Of a stretch of 64,000 nt of DNA, positions 1 to 8,690 are shown piece by piece (position 1 is the stretch's first letter; every line of letters starts with the position of its first letter). Origin of the DNA: Planktothrix rubescens CCAP 1459/22. GTDB taxonomy: Bacteria > Cyanobacteriota > Cyanobacteriia > Cyanobacteriales > Microcoleaceae. The stretch spans positions 1,854,001 to 1,918,000 of the forward strand of contig LR882958.1 of the NCBI GenBank assembly GCA_904830895.1, given 5' to 3'. Made by a program: the position numbers and the translations under genes. Below the pieces are notes generated by a model. The model was given only the letters and a program-made list of their open reading frames with translations, made no database searches and was not told the DNA's origin.

Positions 1-776
1 ATTTGTTCAACTGTATTCCCACTCCAAACTTCATACCCAGGAAAGCGTTGCTCTAATATTTTTTTTGCTTGTTTTTCTAAAGTATCTAAATCTTCGATTT
101 TATGAGGACGTAACGACAAACTTTCAATTGATTTTTGTCCTGTAACTGCACTATAAATTGCCATAGGAAGATAAACTAATCCTTTGGGTTCTTGCCCGCT
201 CCATAGAGGTTTAGTCACAACAATCCCAACCACCACATAAGGTCTAAGATTTAGATAAATAGTTTTTCCTAAAGGATTTGATTTTTCAAAAAGTTTATCT
301 GCTAAAAATTGATCAATAATAACTACAGGTTGATAGTTTTCAAAATCACTGGGATTAAAAGCTCGTCCAGCAATTAATTTACGTCCTGATGTGTTTAAAA
401 AATTGATTGTTGTGGCTATAGTCTCAGGATTAGCTTGCTGATTCTGAAAAATAACCTCTGTGGAATACATCGAACTTATTCCGCTAATAGATTGTAACCC
501 TTTTAACTGTTTTTGTAGGATTATAATATCTTCTAAACTCAGTTCTGCCAACTGTTTTGTAATCGGGTTCCAGGGTGAATATATGCCAACTTGTGGTGCA
601 TCTCGTTCAGCCAATTGTTGTTTAATAACCGCCGTGCTAATATTTTTAACTTGCAAGGTTGCACTCACCGCCACGACTCCCATAAATACCCCAATTCCTG
701 ATAGAAAAGAGCGAACGGGATTACCGACTAGGGAACTGCAACTTAACCGAATTAAACTTAGAATAGAAAGACCCAT
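1..776 (-). CDS. MacB/FtsX-type ABC transporter permease, N-terminal part (cut by window edge)
   Basis: The gene runs off the left edge, so only about 258 N-terminal residues are visible. The ATG at 776 opens MGLSILSLIRLSCSSLVGNP, a short amphipathic stretch leading into a first membrane segment (around residues 20-40, SFLSGIGVFMGVVAVSA). The remainder matches the MacB-like periplasmic core: a mixed extracytoplasmic domain with the GRKLIAGRAF and DQFLADKLF-type blocks of that family. Members work with a LolD/MacB ATPase to export peptides, lipoproteins or antibiotics. The ATPase gene and the C-terminal membrane segments would lie outside the window. Substrate cannot be told from sequence. Confidence 0.8.
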   Translation of the reverse strand, partial: MGLSILSLIRLSCSSLVGNPVRSFLSGIGVFMGVVAVSATLQVKNISTAVIKQQLAERDAPQVGIYSPWNPITKQLAELSLEDIIILQKQLKGLQSISGISSMYSTEVIFQNQQANPETIATTINFLNTSGRKLIAGRAFNPSDFENYQPVVIIDQFLADKLFEKSNPLGKTIYLNLRPYVVVGIVVTKPLWSGQEPKGLVYLPMAIYSAVTGQKSIESLSLRPHKIEDLDTLEKQAKKILEQRFPGYEVWSGNTVEQ

Positions 777-805
777 AATATTATTTATTAAACCTCATAA
801 TTTTG

Positions 806-896
806 GTGATTATAAAGGATGTAAGAGAGCCCTGAAGGACTCACTACGATTGTGATTATAAAGGATGTAAGAAAGCCCTGAAGGGCTCACTACGAT
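806..896. repeat. Two tandem copies of a 45-bp palindromic repeat
   Basis: Copies at 806-850 and 852-896 (period 46) differ at two or three positions. Each carries the core AGCCCTGAAGGGCT, an inverted repeat with a TGAA loop, followed by CACTACGAT; in the first copy one arm is mutated. The same core occurs at 12335-12350. It sits between the permease start and the downstream end of the uracil-DNA glycosylase gene. This looks like a dispersed cyanobacterial palindromic element; no function is claimed. Confidence 0.8.
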
Positions 897-903
897 GGCA
901 AGA

Positions 904-1599
904 TTATTCATGCAATTTATTGTAAACTTCCTGAATATCTTGCCACATTAACCATTTCGGTGATCCCTGTTCCTTAGAGGGATTTCTTAATAAATAAGCT
1001 GGGTGAAAAATTGGCATACATAATCGCCCTTCCCACTCCATCCATTGCCCTCTAATTTTACTAATTCCTCGTTTATCTCCTAATAAAGATTTAACCGCCG
1101 TTGCTCCGGTTAATAAAATAATTTTTGGATTAACTAAACGAATTTGTTCTAATAAATAGGGTTTACAGGCTTCGATTTCTTGCGGGGTAGGAGTGCGATT
1201 ATTCGGCGGACGACAGCGAATGGCATTAGAAATATAAACCTCTTTATCCGTAGTTAAACCCACGGATTCTAAAATTTTTTCTAACAGTTGTCCCGACCTG
1301 CCAACAAAGGGTAAACCCTGTTCATCTTCATTTTGCCCCGGTGCTTCTCCGATAATCATAATTGGCGCTTGAATATTACCTCTACCAATGACCGCATGGG
1401 TACGATTTTGCCCTAATTCACAACGATAACAATGATTACAATGGTTAGCAATTTCTTCTAAGGTTTGATAAGTTCCTAAAGGAATCGCAATTTTAGCATC
1501 AGTCGGAATTAAATCCCGATTCAAATTTATTAACGGAGCAGCAGGTTCAGTATTTTTAAAATCAAATAAACTCAATTGTTCGTGATCAGACATAATCAA
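904..1599 (-). CDS. Uracil-DNA glycosylase, family 4 (Fe-S)
   Basis: Removes uracil from DNA as the first step of base-excision repair. The family-4 signature is clear: GEAPGQNED at residues 84-92 followed by GLPFVGRSGQLL, and the HPAYLLR active-site block near residue 200. Cysteines C57 and C60 (CYRC) plus the ones in AIRCRPPNNR and EACKPYL fit the four ligands of the 4Fe-4S cluster. Length 231 residues is normal for the family plus a short N-terminal extension. An alternative start at the third codon (MSDHEQ) is possible. It stands alone, divergent from the phosphoribosyltransferase gene. Confidence 0.92.
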   Translation of the reverse strand: MIMSDHEQLSLFDFKNTEPAAPLINLNRDLIPTDAKIAIPLGTYQTLEEIANHCNHCYRCELGQNRTHAVIGRGNIQAPIMIIGEAPGQNEDEQGLPFVGRSGQLLEKILESVGLTTDKEVYISNAIRCRPPNNRTPTPQEIEACKPYLLEQIRLVNPKIILLTGATAVKSLLGDKRGISKIRGQWMEWEGRLCMPIFHPAYLLRNPSKEQGSPKWLMWQDIQEVYNKLHE

Positions 1600-1740
1600 A
1601 TAGAGTAGGGTATGGGGTATTAATGATTAACCGATACCCAATTTACAACTATTTTCCATCCAGTGGGAATTTATCAAGTTGCAACTCTCAACAGCAACAG
1701 TCATCATAGAGTTGATGGGATGGCAGGGGGCAAGCAGATC

Positions 1741-2394
1741 ATGTTATTCACACCAATATTTAAAGATCGGACTCAAGCGGGTGAGCAACTGGCAAAAGAA
1801 ATTTTGTTACAGATAAGTTTAGAACACCCAAATCGGGATACAAAAATAGTGGTTTATGCCTTACCCCGTGGAGGTGTACCCGTGGCTGTGCCTATTGCTC
1901 AAGGGTTGCAGGCTCCTTTGAGTGTAATTGTGGCCAAAAAAATCACCTTCCCCGATAACCCAGAATTGGCCTTGGGTGCAGTCACCTCCGATGGTCATGT
2001 ATTATGGTCGAAACGCAAACCCCTCGATCTGGAGCTTCAACAAAGGATATTAGAACAGGCTCAGACCAAAGCCCAGCAGGGTTGGGAACAGCTTTCTCCG
2101 GCTTGTCCAGATGTTAACCCCCATGGAGCTTTAGCCCTGATTGTTGATGATGGTATTGCCACTGGAATGACGATGGCTGTGGCGGCAAAGGCATTGAAAG
2201 CTCATCACCCCATGGCAATTTGGATTTGTGTTCCCGTGGCCCCGCTAGAATTAATTCCTTCTATGCAGCAATGGGGCGATCGGGTTATTGTCTTAGAAAC
2301 CCCCGATCCCTTTTTTAATGTTGGTCGGTTTTATCAACAATTTGAACAGGTAGAGACGGAAACAGCTTTATCCGATTTACAACAACAAACCTGA
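1741..2394 (+). CDS. Type I phosphoribosyltransferase (ComF/HPRT-like)
   Basis: The PRPP-binding loop VDDGIATGMT is preceded by two hydrophobic residues and followed by the usual helix. PRGGVPVAVPIA near the N-terminus is the second typical block of this stand-alone family (often annotated as predicted phosphoribosyltransferase). The open frame extends upstream to a GTG at 1663, but I choose the ATG at 1741 because AGGGGG lies at 1725-1730 and the family normally begins with the motif F.DR..AG..LA, here FKDRTQAGEQLA. An ATG at 1720 is also possible. The substrate base or nucleoside is unknown. Confidence 0.8.
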   Translation: MLFTPIFKDRTQAGEQLAKEILLQISLEHPNRDTKIVVYALPRGGVPVAVPIAQGLQAPLSVIVAKKITFPDNPELALGAVTSDGHVLWSKRKPLDLELQQRILEQAQTKAQQGWEQLSPACPDVNPHGALALIVDDGIATGMTMAVAAKALKAHHPMAIWICVPVAPLELIPSMQQWGDRVIVLETPDPFFNVGRFYQQFEQVETETALSDLQQQT

Positions 2395-2441
2395 CTACAA
2401 TAAATCTACAATAAATAGTGATTTACAGTTGATAATTAATC

Positions 2442-2735
2442 ATGATTAGACGTTGGAATTTTTGGTGGCAAACTTTAGTATTATCAACCCAATATAACCC
2501 CCCTCAATTTATTGAGTTACTGATGTTAATGTTAGGATTTTTTTTACTTTTAATTTGGATGGGGAATCAACAATGGCCCTATTTGGTACTGTCGATGAGT
2601 TATGTTGCGGGATCATCCACTTCGATTCTAGTTAGGGAAGCTATGATTCCTTCCCCCAGTTTACAACTCACCCAAAAACTGGCAATATTATTGTTAATAA
2701 TGAGCCTTTACACCCTCTTAGATTTAATGCGGTGA
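2442..2735 (+). CDS. Small membrane protein of unknown function
   Basis: A 97-residue protein I do not recognise. It has a basic, Trp-rich start (MIRRWNFWWQ) and three hydrophobic stretches: about residues 25-40 (LLMLMLGFFLLLIWMG), 46-60, and 79-95. It follows the phosphoribosyltransferase gene by 47 bp on the same strand, so co-transcription is possible. Composition and codon use resemble the neighbours. Probably a conserved cyanobacterial inner-membrane protein; no function assigned. Confidence 0.6.
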   Translation: MIRRWNFWWQTLVLSTQYNPPQFIELLMLMLGFFLLLIWMGNQQWPYLVLSMSYVAGSSTSILVREAMIPSPSLQLTQKLAILLLIMSLYTLLDLMR

Positions 2736-2744
2736 ATAATTCCC

Positions 2745-3113
2745 CTAAATTTGATATAAAATTAAACGGTTTCCCATCGGATCATAAGCATAAATTTCTC
2801 GACCGTGGGCAGCCGTAATGATTTCTCCAGGGGGAGGATATCCTAATGCTTCTAAATGGGCGATCGCTTGTTCTAAATTTGGGACTTCTAAACACAAACT
2901 CATGCCCGTTTTACCCGTCGGAGAAAATTCAGAAATATCAGTAGTTTGGGGTTTAAAAATTCCTAATTTCAAACTCGGTAACTGAAATTCTGCATAACGA
3001 TGGGGAATATAATTTAACGGTTGTATTCCCAATAGTTGAGAATAAAACTCAACCAAAATTTCCATTTTCGGATCGGCGAGGGTGACAAATGCCTGATTAC
3101 AGTGTAAAACCAT
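2745..3113 (-). CDS. VOC-family (glyoxalase/dioxygenase fold) protein
   Basis: A single vicinal-oxygen-chelate domain: HCNQAFVTLADPKMEILVEF opens the first beta-alpha-beta module and GREIYAYDPMGNRLILYQI closes the second with the usual DP.GN end. The open frame can start at 3164, but the first 17 residues there are a hydrophobic run outside the fold, so ATG at 3113 (MVLHCNQAF) is preferred; neither has a strong ribosome site. One metal ligand (H5 here) and a C-terminal acidic residue are plausible. Activity and substrate unknown. Convergent with the upstream small membrane gene. Confidence 0.75.
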   Translation of the reverse strand: MVLHCNQAFVTLADPKMEILVEFYSQLLGIQPLNYIPHRYAEFQLPSLKLGIFKPQTTDISEFSPTGKTGMSLCLEVPNLEQAIAHLEALGYPPPGEIITAAHGREIYAYDPMGNRLILYQI

Positions 3114-3170
3114 AAAGGGAATCAAAATATTTAACCTTAATATTAAACTTAAAATTGAGAGCATAAACTA

Positions 3171-4523
3171 ATGACAAGAATTTTTTTATCCGCAGGTCAT
3201 GGAGGATTTGAAAATGGTGCAAGAGACCCAGGTACGGTTGCTGGAGGGACAACCGAAGCCCAAGAAATAATTCGGATTCGGGATTTAGTCGTTGGTGAAT
3301 TGCGCTCTAGGGGTTTACAAGTGATTTCGGTTCCTGATGATTTGAGTCAAACTCAAACTATTGATTGGATTAATGCCCATTCTCGCTCAGGAGATATTGC
3401 TTTAGAATTGCAAATGGGAGGCTCATCAAACCCTCTAATTCGAGGGGCTACAGCCTTTTATATTGCGGGTAATCAATCCCGAAAACAAGACGCGGAATCC
3501 CTATTATTATCCCTGCTTCAACAAGTCCCTCAACTTCCCAATCGCGGGACAAAACCGGACACCGAAACTGGCTTAGGAAGTTTAATTTTTTGCCGTTGGA
3601 TTAGTATTCCTTCTCTCTATCTGGAATTGGGATTTCTAACTAATCCCACTGATCGGGCTTTAATTCAAAACCGACGTCAAGATATAGCGATTGGAATTGC
3701 TAATGGACTCACTAATTGGTTAGGAAATGGTTCAACAAATCCTATTCCAAATGTTCCCCCAGGTACACCCGTTTATGGTTCGATTGGAATTAATATTAAT
3801 GGCCGTCGCTATGGGGAAAATGGAATTTTAGTCAATGGAAATGCTTATATTCCCATTGATTTAGTCGATAAATTTGGCTTGAATTTATCAGAAATTTCTT
3901 CTAGGATCAGAAGAATTAGATATAATAATATTGTTTATATTCGAGCCGTTGATTTCAAAAATTTTGGAATTTCTGTGGGCTGGGATAATCCCAATCGAAG
4001 TGTGGTTTTTCGTTCTAATATTCGTCCCTATAATAGTCAAATGGATCAGATTATGGGCAATGGCTTAACCACAGAAGTTCAACTAATTATGTTTATCAAA
4101 ACTCAAGATTCTAATATGATTAATACTGTTCCTGAAATTGCTAAATTTTATCGAGAAGAATCGGCTACAGAAGGAGTGAATCACGATATTGCGTTCTCTC
4201 AAATGTGTTTGGAAACCAACTTTCTACAATTTGGCGGAACTCTCAAACCCGAACAAAACAATTTTGGAGGTTTAGGAAGTTTGGGAGGTGCTTCCGAAAG
4301 TGCTTCTTTCCCGACAATTCAAATCGGAGTTAGAGCCCATATTCAACATCTAAAAGCCTACGCGAGTTATGAACCTTTAGTCCAAGATATTGTTGATCCT
4401 CGCTTTGAATTTGTCACACGAGGAATTGCTCCTTTTGTCCAACAATTAAGCGGGAGATGGTCAGATGATTCCACCTACGGCGATCAAATTTTAGCTTTAT
4501 TAAGAAGACTTTATGAAATTTAA
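3171..4523 (+). CDS. N-acetylmuramoyl-L-alanine amidase / glucosaminidase fusion
   Basis: Three parts are visible. Residues 1-185 are an Amidase_3 domain (SAGHGG with zinc ligand H10, E29, and catalytic E in YLELGFLTNPTD). Residues about 200-280 resemble a copper-amine-oxidase-N-like stalk domain (ININGRRYGENGILVNG). Residues about 300-450 are a glucosaminidase domain with a candidate catalytic Glu in QMCLETNFLQFGG. The third zinc ligand of the amidase, normally the His of an (I/L)EIHADA-like stretch, is Gln81 here (LELQMGG), so amidase activity is doubtful. No signal peptide is seen. The two-hydrolase layout implies cutting both peptide and glycan links of peptidoglycan. Confidence 0.85.
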   Translation: MTRIFLSAGHGGFENGARDPGTVAGGTTEAQEIIRIRDLVVGELRSRGLQVISVPDDLSQTQTIDWINAHSRSGDIALELQMGGSSNPLIRGATAFYIAGNQSRKQDAESLLLSLLQQVPQLPNRGTKPDTETGLGSLIFCRWISIPSLYLELGFLTNPTDRALIQNRRQDIAIGIANGLTNWLGNGSTNPIPNVPPGTPVYGSIGININGRRYGENGILVNGNAYIPIDLVDKFGLNLSEISSRIRRIRYNNIVYIRAVDFKNFGISVGWDNPNRSVVFRSNIRPYNSQMDQIMGNGLTTEVQLIMFIKTQDSNMINTVPEIAKFYREESATEGVNHDIAFSQMCLETNFLQFGGTLKPEQNNFGGLGSLGGASESASFPTIQIGVRAHIQHLKAYASYEPLVQDIVDPRFEFVTRGIAPFVQQLSGRWSDDSTYGDQILALLRRLYEI

Positions 4524-4527
4524 GCAA

Positions 4528-4553
4528 ACACAAAGACACAAAGACACAAAAAA
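4528..4553. repeat. Short tandem octamer repeat (ACAAAGAC)
   Basis: Just after the amidase stop codon the sequence ACACAAAGACACAAAGAC runs into an A-tract. The same octamer with three units occurs at 55766-55800. Short tandem repeats of this kind are common in filamentous cyanobacteria; here it lies between two convergent genes. Confidence 0.7.
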
Positions 4554-4592
4554 AGGGAGAGAAATAATTATTTTTCCTTCTCCCCTCAATTT

Positions 4593-5369
4593 TTATGCTT
4601 CTTTTACAAATCTAATAATTTCTCTAACATGATTGAGGAATTTTCCATCGGTGGTTAATTGAGCGATCGCATTTTTTGCCTCTTTTTCTAAACGCTCATG
4701 TTCGGATAAATTAGTGGCTTTTAATGTTTCTAAATCCGCCGTTAATCGGGTGAAATCTTGACGGGTTGCTTGCCATCTTTGTTCCTGTTGAGAAGCCCAA
4801 GAATCGGCATATTTAAGGTTTAATTGGCTTTGTAATTCTTTTAAGGTTAATTCTACCGTTTCAAAACGATTTCGCAATTCTACCACGTCCTCACGGGGGT
4901 AAGAAATCTGACGTCTAACCATTGATAATCGTGCCGATAAATATTGGTAAGCCCGCACCGATGGCCGTAAAATTGTTAATAATAAAGCCGCCCCCGCACC
5001 CAAATAACCGACTAAACTAATTCCCGACCAAGCTAACCCATAAAGTCCTAAAGTAGATATTAAGTGTAAACCCAAAGCTACCCCCAGGGAACGTCGGGCT
5101 AATTTGGTTACATATTCCACTTGTTTCGGTTCAACGGGAATCCCTTTTTTTTTCGATTCTTCGGCTTCGGCTAAAACTTCTTTAGCTTCAAAATGAATAT
5201 TCCAAGGAACAGTTACAATTAATAATAACCACCAAAAAATTGCACAGGCAATTACCCAATCTAAAAAGGTTCCTGCCGAAATTTGTAACCATTGTAACAC
5301 ACTAAACAGAATTAACAAAATGATAGTTAATCCTAAACCAAAAAAACCATAATTAAACTGAACTCTCAT
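4593..5369 (-). CDS. Four-helix membrane protein with C-terminal coiled coil, unknown function
   Basis: 258 residues, not recognised. Hydrophobic segments lie near residues 9-30, 36-56, 95-115 and 118-137. The C-terminal 100 residues are predicted helical and coiled-coil-like (VVELRNRFETVELTLKELQS, then heptads to about 230). A short charged cytoplasmic loop (EAKEVLAEAEESKKK) separates the two helix pairs. AGGAT about ten bases upstream may serve as ribosome site. It stands alone between convergent and divergent neighbours. Looks like a conserved cyanobacterial membrane protein. Confidence 0.65.
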   Translation of the reverse strand: MRVQFNYGFFGLGLTIILLILFSVLQWLQISAGTFLDWVIACAIFWWLLLIVTVPWNIHFEAKEVLAEAEESKKKGIPVEPKQVEYVTKLARRSLGVALGLHLISTLGLYGLAWSGISLVGYLGAGAALLLTILRPSVRAYQYLSARLSMVRRQISYPREDVVELRNRFETVELTLKELQSQLNLKYADSWASQQEQRWQATRQDFTRLTADLETLKATNLSEHERLEKEAKNAIAQLTTDGKFLNHVREIIRFVKEA

Positions 5370-5568
5370 GGTTATTAATCCTAATTAATGATAGATGAAA
5401 TTTAGTAAGTGCTTTCTATTTAAAAGCCGGATTTCCCTGTTTCCTTTTAACCCCGATTATGGATAAAAATATTAAAATTGCGATCGCCCCTGTGACACTT
5501 CTTAAAGTTTCACACCCTGAAATTAGGATAAAATCAGATTTGAACCTTAATTTTTATGAAATTTATCA

Positions 5569-7176
5569 ATGATCAACCCAACTGGAAAAGTTTATTTAAT
5601 GGGGGCTGGGCTAGGGGAAATTGCCTATCTTACCCTACAAGCCCAACAGTTACTTTCCCAAGCAGAAGTAATTATTTATGATGCCTTAGTAGATAATTCT
5701 ATTTTAACCTTAGTTCCGGCAAATTGTTTAAAATTAGAAGTCGGAAAACGAGGTGGAAAACCCAGCACTCTCCAGACGGAAATCAATCAATTATTGGTTA
5801 AATATTGTCAAGAAGGAAAACAAGTTATCCGTTTAAAAGGAGGCGATCCTTTTATTTTTGGACGGACAACATCGGAAATTCAAGATTTAATTGAATCGGA
5901 ATGCAAATTTGAAGTAATCCCCGGACTTTCTTCGGCTTTGGCGGCTCCAACCCTCGCCCATATTCCCCTAACAGACCCGGTAATGAGTCGTTGTTTTGCC
6001 GTCCTAACTGCCCATGATTTAGAAGCCCTAGATTGGCAAATTGTTTCCCAAATAGAAACCCTAGTTATTTTAATGGGAGGACGGAATTTAGCCGAAATTG
6101 TCCATCAACTTTTACGCCATGAACGACTTCCTCAAACCTCAATTGCTATTATTCAATCGGGCGGTTGTCCCCAACAAAAAGTTTGGGTTGGCAGATTAAA
6201 TGATATTGTAGAAATAACAGCCAATCAATCCCTATCTCCCTGTGTGATTGTGGTGGGTGAAGTTGTTCGTTTACGCGATTTTATCAACCCTGATCAATAC
6301 CCTTGGCAACAGAATCAACTACCAAAAAATACTATTTTAAATCAACATATTATGAACCAACTACTATTAGGTAAAACTATATTAGTTACTCGCTCCGTAG
6401 AACAATCAAGCATCCAAAGTGACTTATTAAAAGCTCAAGGAGCAATTGTTATTGAAATGCCCGCTTTAGTGATTACACCTCCATCTAGTTGGGAAAGTTT
6501 AGATCAGGCTATTGTACAATTAGGAAGTTCATCAGAAAATCCCTTTGATTGGTTAATTTTAACTTCTTCTAACGCAGTTCAATACTTTTTTAATCGCTTA
6601 ATTACCCTAGGAAAAGATACCCGCAGTTTAGGTCAAACTAAAATCGCCGTAGTCGGTAAAAAAACTGCCGCTAGTTTGCAAGAACGTTATTTAAAACCTG
6701 ATTTTATTCCGCCGGATTTTATTGCGGATTCCCTGGTCGAACATTTTCCAGAATCCTTAGCAGGAAAAAGAATTTTATTTCCCAGAGTTGAAACCGGAGG
6801 ACGGGAAATTTTAGTGCAGGAATTGACAGCAAAAGGAGCAATTCTTGTGGAAGTTGCCGCTTATGAATCCGGTTGTCCTGATAGTATTTCTCCTGAAGTT
6901 TTAGACGCTTTACAGACCCAAAAAATTGATATAATTACTTTTGCTAGTTCTAAAACCGTCAAAAATTTCTGTCAACTGATTCAAACCCTACCGGAACAAT
7001 CTTTACCCCCCAATTATTTAGACACAATTTGGATTGCTTCGATTGGCCCCCAAACTTCTAAAAGCTGTCAAAGTTTATTAGGAAGGGTAGACATCGAAGC
7101 CCAAGAATATACCCTAGAAGGATTAACCCAAGCGATTATAGAAATATCCGGTAAGCGTAAAACTCAGTGTCTTTAG
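5569..7176 (+). CDS. cobA-hemD: Uroporphyrinogen-III C-methyltransferase / uroporphyrinogen-III synthase fusion
   Basis: Residues 1-250 are a CobA/SUMT domain: VYLMGAGLGEIAYLTL at the start, LKGGDPFIFGR for S-adenosylmethionine binding, and the PGLSSALAAPTLAHIPLTD block. Residues about 265-530 are HemD (GKTILVTRS, LILTSSNAVQYF, then TFASSKTVKNF), which cyclises hydroxymethylbilane to uroporphyrinogen III. One chain therefore makes uroporphyrinogen III and methylates it toward precorrin-2/sirohaem, at the branch point of haem, chlorophyll and B12 synthesis. In the first motif Pro of the usual GAGPGDP is Leu, a mild deviation. Confidence 0.92.
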   Translation: MINPTGKVYLMGAGLGEIAYLTLQAQQLLSQAEVIIYDALVDNSILTLVPANCLKLEVGKRGGKPSTLQTEINQLLVKYCQEGKQVIRLKGGDPFIFGRTTSEIQDLIESECKFEVIPGLSSALAAPTLAHIPLTDPVMSRCFAVLTAHDLEALDWQIVSQIETLVILMGGRNLAEIVHQLLRHERLPQTSIAIIQSGGCPQQKVWVGRLNDIVEITANQSLSPCVIVVGEVVRLRDFINPDQYPWQQNQLPKNTILNQHIMNQLLLGKTILVTRSVEQSSIQSDLLKAQGAIVIEMPALVITPPSSWESLDQAIVQLGSSSENPFDWLILTSSNAVQYFFNRLITLGKDTRSLGQTKIAVVGKKTAASLQERYLKPDFIPPDFIADSLVEHFPESLAGKRILFPRVETGGREILVQELTAKGAILVEVAAYESGCPDSISPEVLDALQTQKIDIITFASSKTVKNFCQLIQTLPEQSLPPNYLDTIWIASIGPQTSKSCQSLLGRVDIEAQEYTLEGLTQAIIEISGKRKTQCL

Positions 7177-7197
7177 ACCTGAGATATCAGCGAATCG

Positions 7198-7213
7198 TGC
7201 GGTTTTAACCGCA
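7198..7213 (+). terminator. Possible weak terminator between convergent genes
   Basis: TGCGGTTTTAACCGCA forms a short stem about 20 bp after the cobA-hemD stop and is followed by an AT-rich stretch with T runs. A second hairpin (AGCCCT...AGGGCT, 7283-7311) lies nearer the convergent gene. Neither is a strong textbook terminator. Confidence 0.3.
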
Positions 7214-7320
7214 TAAAGTTTCTTTATTTAAGAAATGACTCAACCTTTGGCTTTTTTGTACCTAATTTTTAGCGAATGAAACAGCCCTAATCTTAGTAAA
7301 AAAAGAGGGCTTATATGGAT

Positions 7321-7812
7321 CTAAAGTAACCAAGTGCTACTCGAAAAATCCTCATTAGAAGCGGGTTGAGAGGTGGAAGAATAGGGACGACGGGATAATG
7401 GATAGGCCTTGGGTTTTTCGAGTGCTTTCGGGGGTAAAGGTTGAAGTTTGGGTTCCAAGGCTGTTTTCAAGGATTCATTTTCTTGTTTTAGGGTTTTCAA
7501 TTCTGCAATTAATTTAGAATTTACCTCAGATAATTGTAAGGCTGTATCTTGAGCTTTTTGTAATTTCCCTTTTAAATCGGCTTCTTGAATTTCAGTTTTC
7601 ATTCGATCAATAAATAGATTTTTGTCGTTTAATTCCGCTTGTAATTGTAAGACTTTTTCTTGAAGCGATCGCTCCTGATTTTCAGATGTTGTGGGTAAGG
7701 CGGTTGATTCAGTCATAACCACACTTTCATCAGGTACAATTTCCACTTCAGCCATTGAACTTTTTTCTGTTTCTTGGCGTACCATATCGGAAAGACGTTT
7801 CCGCACCATCAT
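7321..7812 (-). CDS. Coiled-coil protein of unknown function
   Basis: 163 residues. The middle (about 45-115) is a continuous heptad-rich coiled coil (QERSLQEKVLQLQAELNDK onward), followed by a Pro-rich, basic tail (PPKALEKPKAYPLSRRPYSS) that looks disordered. The N-terminus is basic. No membrane segment or signal peptide. The shape would suit a scaffold or cytoskeletal adaptor, but no family is recognised. A HIP1 site lies within the gene. Confidence 0.6.
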   Translation of the reverse strand: MMVRKRLSDMVRQETEKSSMAEVEIVPDESVVMTESTALPTTSENQERSLQEKVLQLQAELNDKNLFIDRMKTEIQEADLKGKLQKAQDTALQLSEVNSKLIAELKTLKQENESLKTALEPKLQPLPPKALEKPKAYPLSRRPYSSTSQPASNEDFSSSTWLL

Positions 7813-7872
7813 TCTTCCCCTTGAATGAGTATTGATTTCCCGATCATAACCCTAATCTGCCCTTGAGAGACA

Positions 7873-7916
7873 ATAAAAAAAAGGAATCAGGAGAGACTTT
7901 AACTTTCCTCGATTCC
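7873..7916 (-). terminator. Rho-independent terminator of the L,D-transpeptidase gene
   Basis: Read on the minus strand, GGAATC (7916-7911) pairs with GATTCC (7888-7883), with AGGA/TCCT continuing inward, and the stem is followed directly by eight T residues. It begins about 29 bp past the transpeptidase stop codon. Confidence 0.75.
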
Positions 7917-7944
7917 CCAAAATCTCAATAATATCTAAACTAGA

Positions 7945-8565
7945 TTAAGGTTCCACAATCACCGGAGTTCCGACATCAACCTGTTCAAATAGGGCGACAA
8001 CATCCTCATTACGCATCCTTACACAGCCATGGGAAGCCGCCTGTCCGATGGAGTTTACCGTTGGGGTGCCATGGAATCCAATCGCATCTTTTCCATCTGT
8101 CCAGAAGCCAATCCAACGCAATCCCAAGGCTGTATTTGGCCCCGGAGAACGGACTTCTCCCGTCCAGGGATCTTGCCAAACCGGGTTTTCAATTTTTTGC
8201 ATGACTTTAAAATTCCCGGTTGGGGTTTCCCATCCCTCTTTCCCTACCGCCACTGGATAACTGGCAATTACCTGTTCTCCCTGATACAAATAAACCCGGC
8301 GTTGACCTAACCGTAAAATTACACGCTTAGGCTGTTCTAAGGAGGGCAAAAACAAGCCCGGGTTATCCAAGGGTGGAACTATGGGGTTGAGGGACTGACT
8401 GGGAATAATCGGGATAGGGGTAGAGGAAGCCGCACTGAGGTTTTCCGGGGCGGGGGCGGTTTCGGCGGTACCGGGTTGCTGTCCCCCTAAAAATAACGCG
8501 GCTATTGCGATACCAGCGCCGATTAAATATTGAGATAAACCTTGAGCGCTGACTTTGATGGTCAT
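7945..8565 (-). CDS. L,D-transpeptidase (YkuD domain), exported
   Basis: Residues about 1-35 contain a hydrophobic signal segment (YLIGAGIAIAALFLGG), then a Pro/Ser-rich linker, and a YkuD domain from about residue 80. The active site IGFHGTP...SHGCVRM is complete, with the nucleophile Cys181 and the conserved His. Such enzymes make 3-3 cross-links in peptidoglycan or attach proteins to it in the periplasm. Length 206 is typical. A strong terminator follows, so it is probably monocistronic. Confidence 0.9.
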   Translation of the reverse strand: MTIKVSAQGLSQYLIGAGIAIAALFLGGQQPGTAETAPAPENLSAASSTPIPIIPSQSLNPIVPPLDNPGLFLPSLEQPKRVILRLGQRRVYLYQGEQVIASYPVAVGKEGWETPTGNFKVMQKIENPVWQDPWTGEVRSPGPNTALGLRWIGFWTDGKDAIGFHGTPTVNSIGQAASHGCVRMRNEDVVALFEQVDVGTPVIVEP

Positions 8566-8654
8566 ATTTGACTCCTCACTTAGAAATAATATTTAGTATT
8601 TACAAAATACGACTGGGCAAAAATCAAACTGTTCCTTAATTGCAAAGTATCATA

Positions 8655-8680
8655 GCAGGGCAGCAGCGATTTACTGCCCC
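8655..8680 (-). terminator. Hairpin downstream of the TPR gene
   Basis: GGGCAG and CTGCCC arms separated by ten bases lie just past the stop of the TPR gene. No T-tract follows, so terminator function is only suggested by position. Confidence 0.3.
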
Positions 8681-8690
8681 GGTTTTCTAT

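Noticed and set aside
1663-1740. N-terminal extension of the phosphoribosyltransferase from GTG
   Set aside because: The conserved start lies at 1741 with a ribosome site; the extension has low-complexity sequence.
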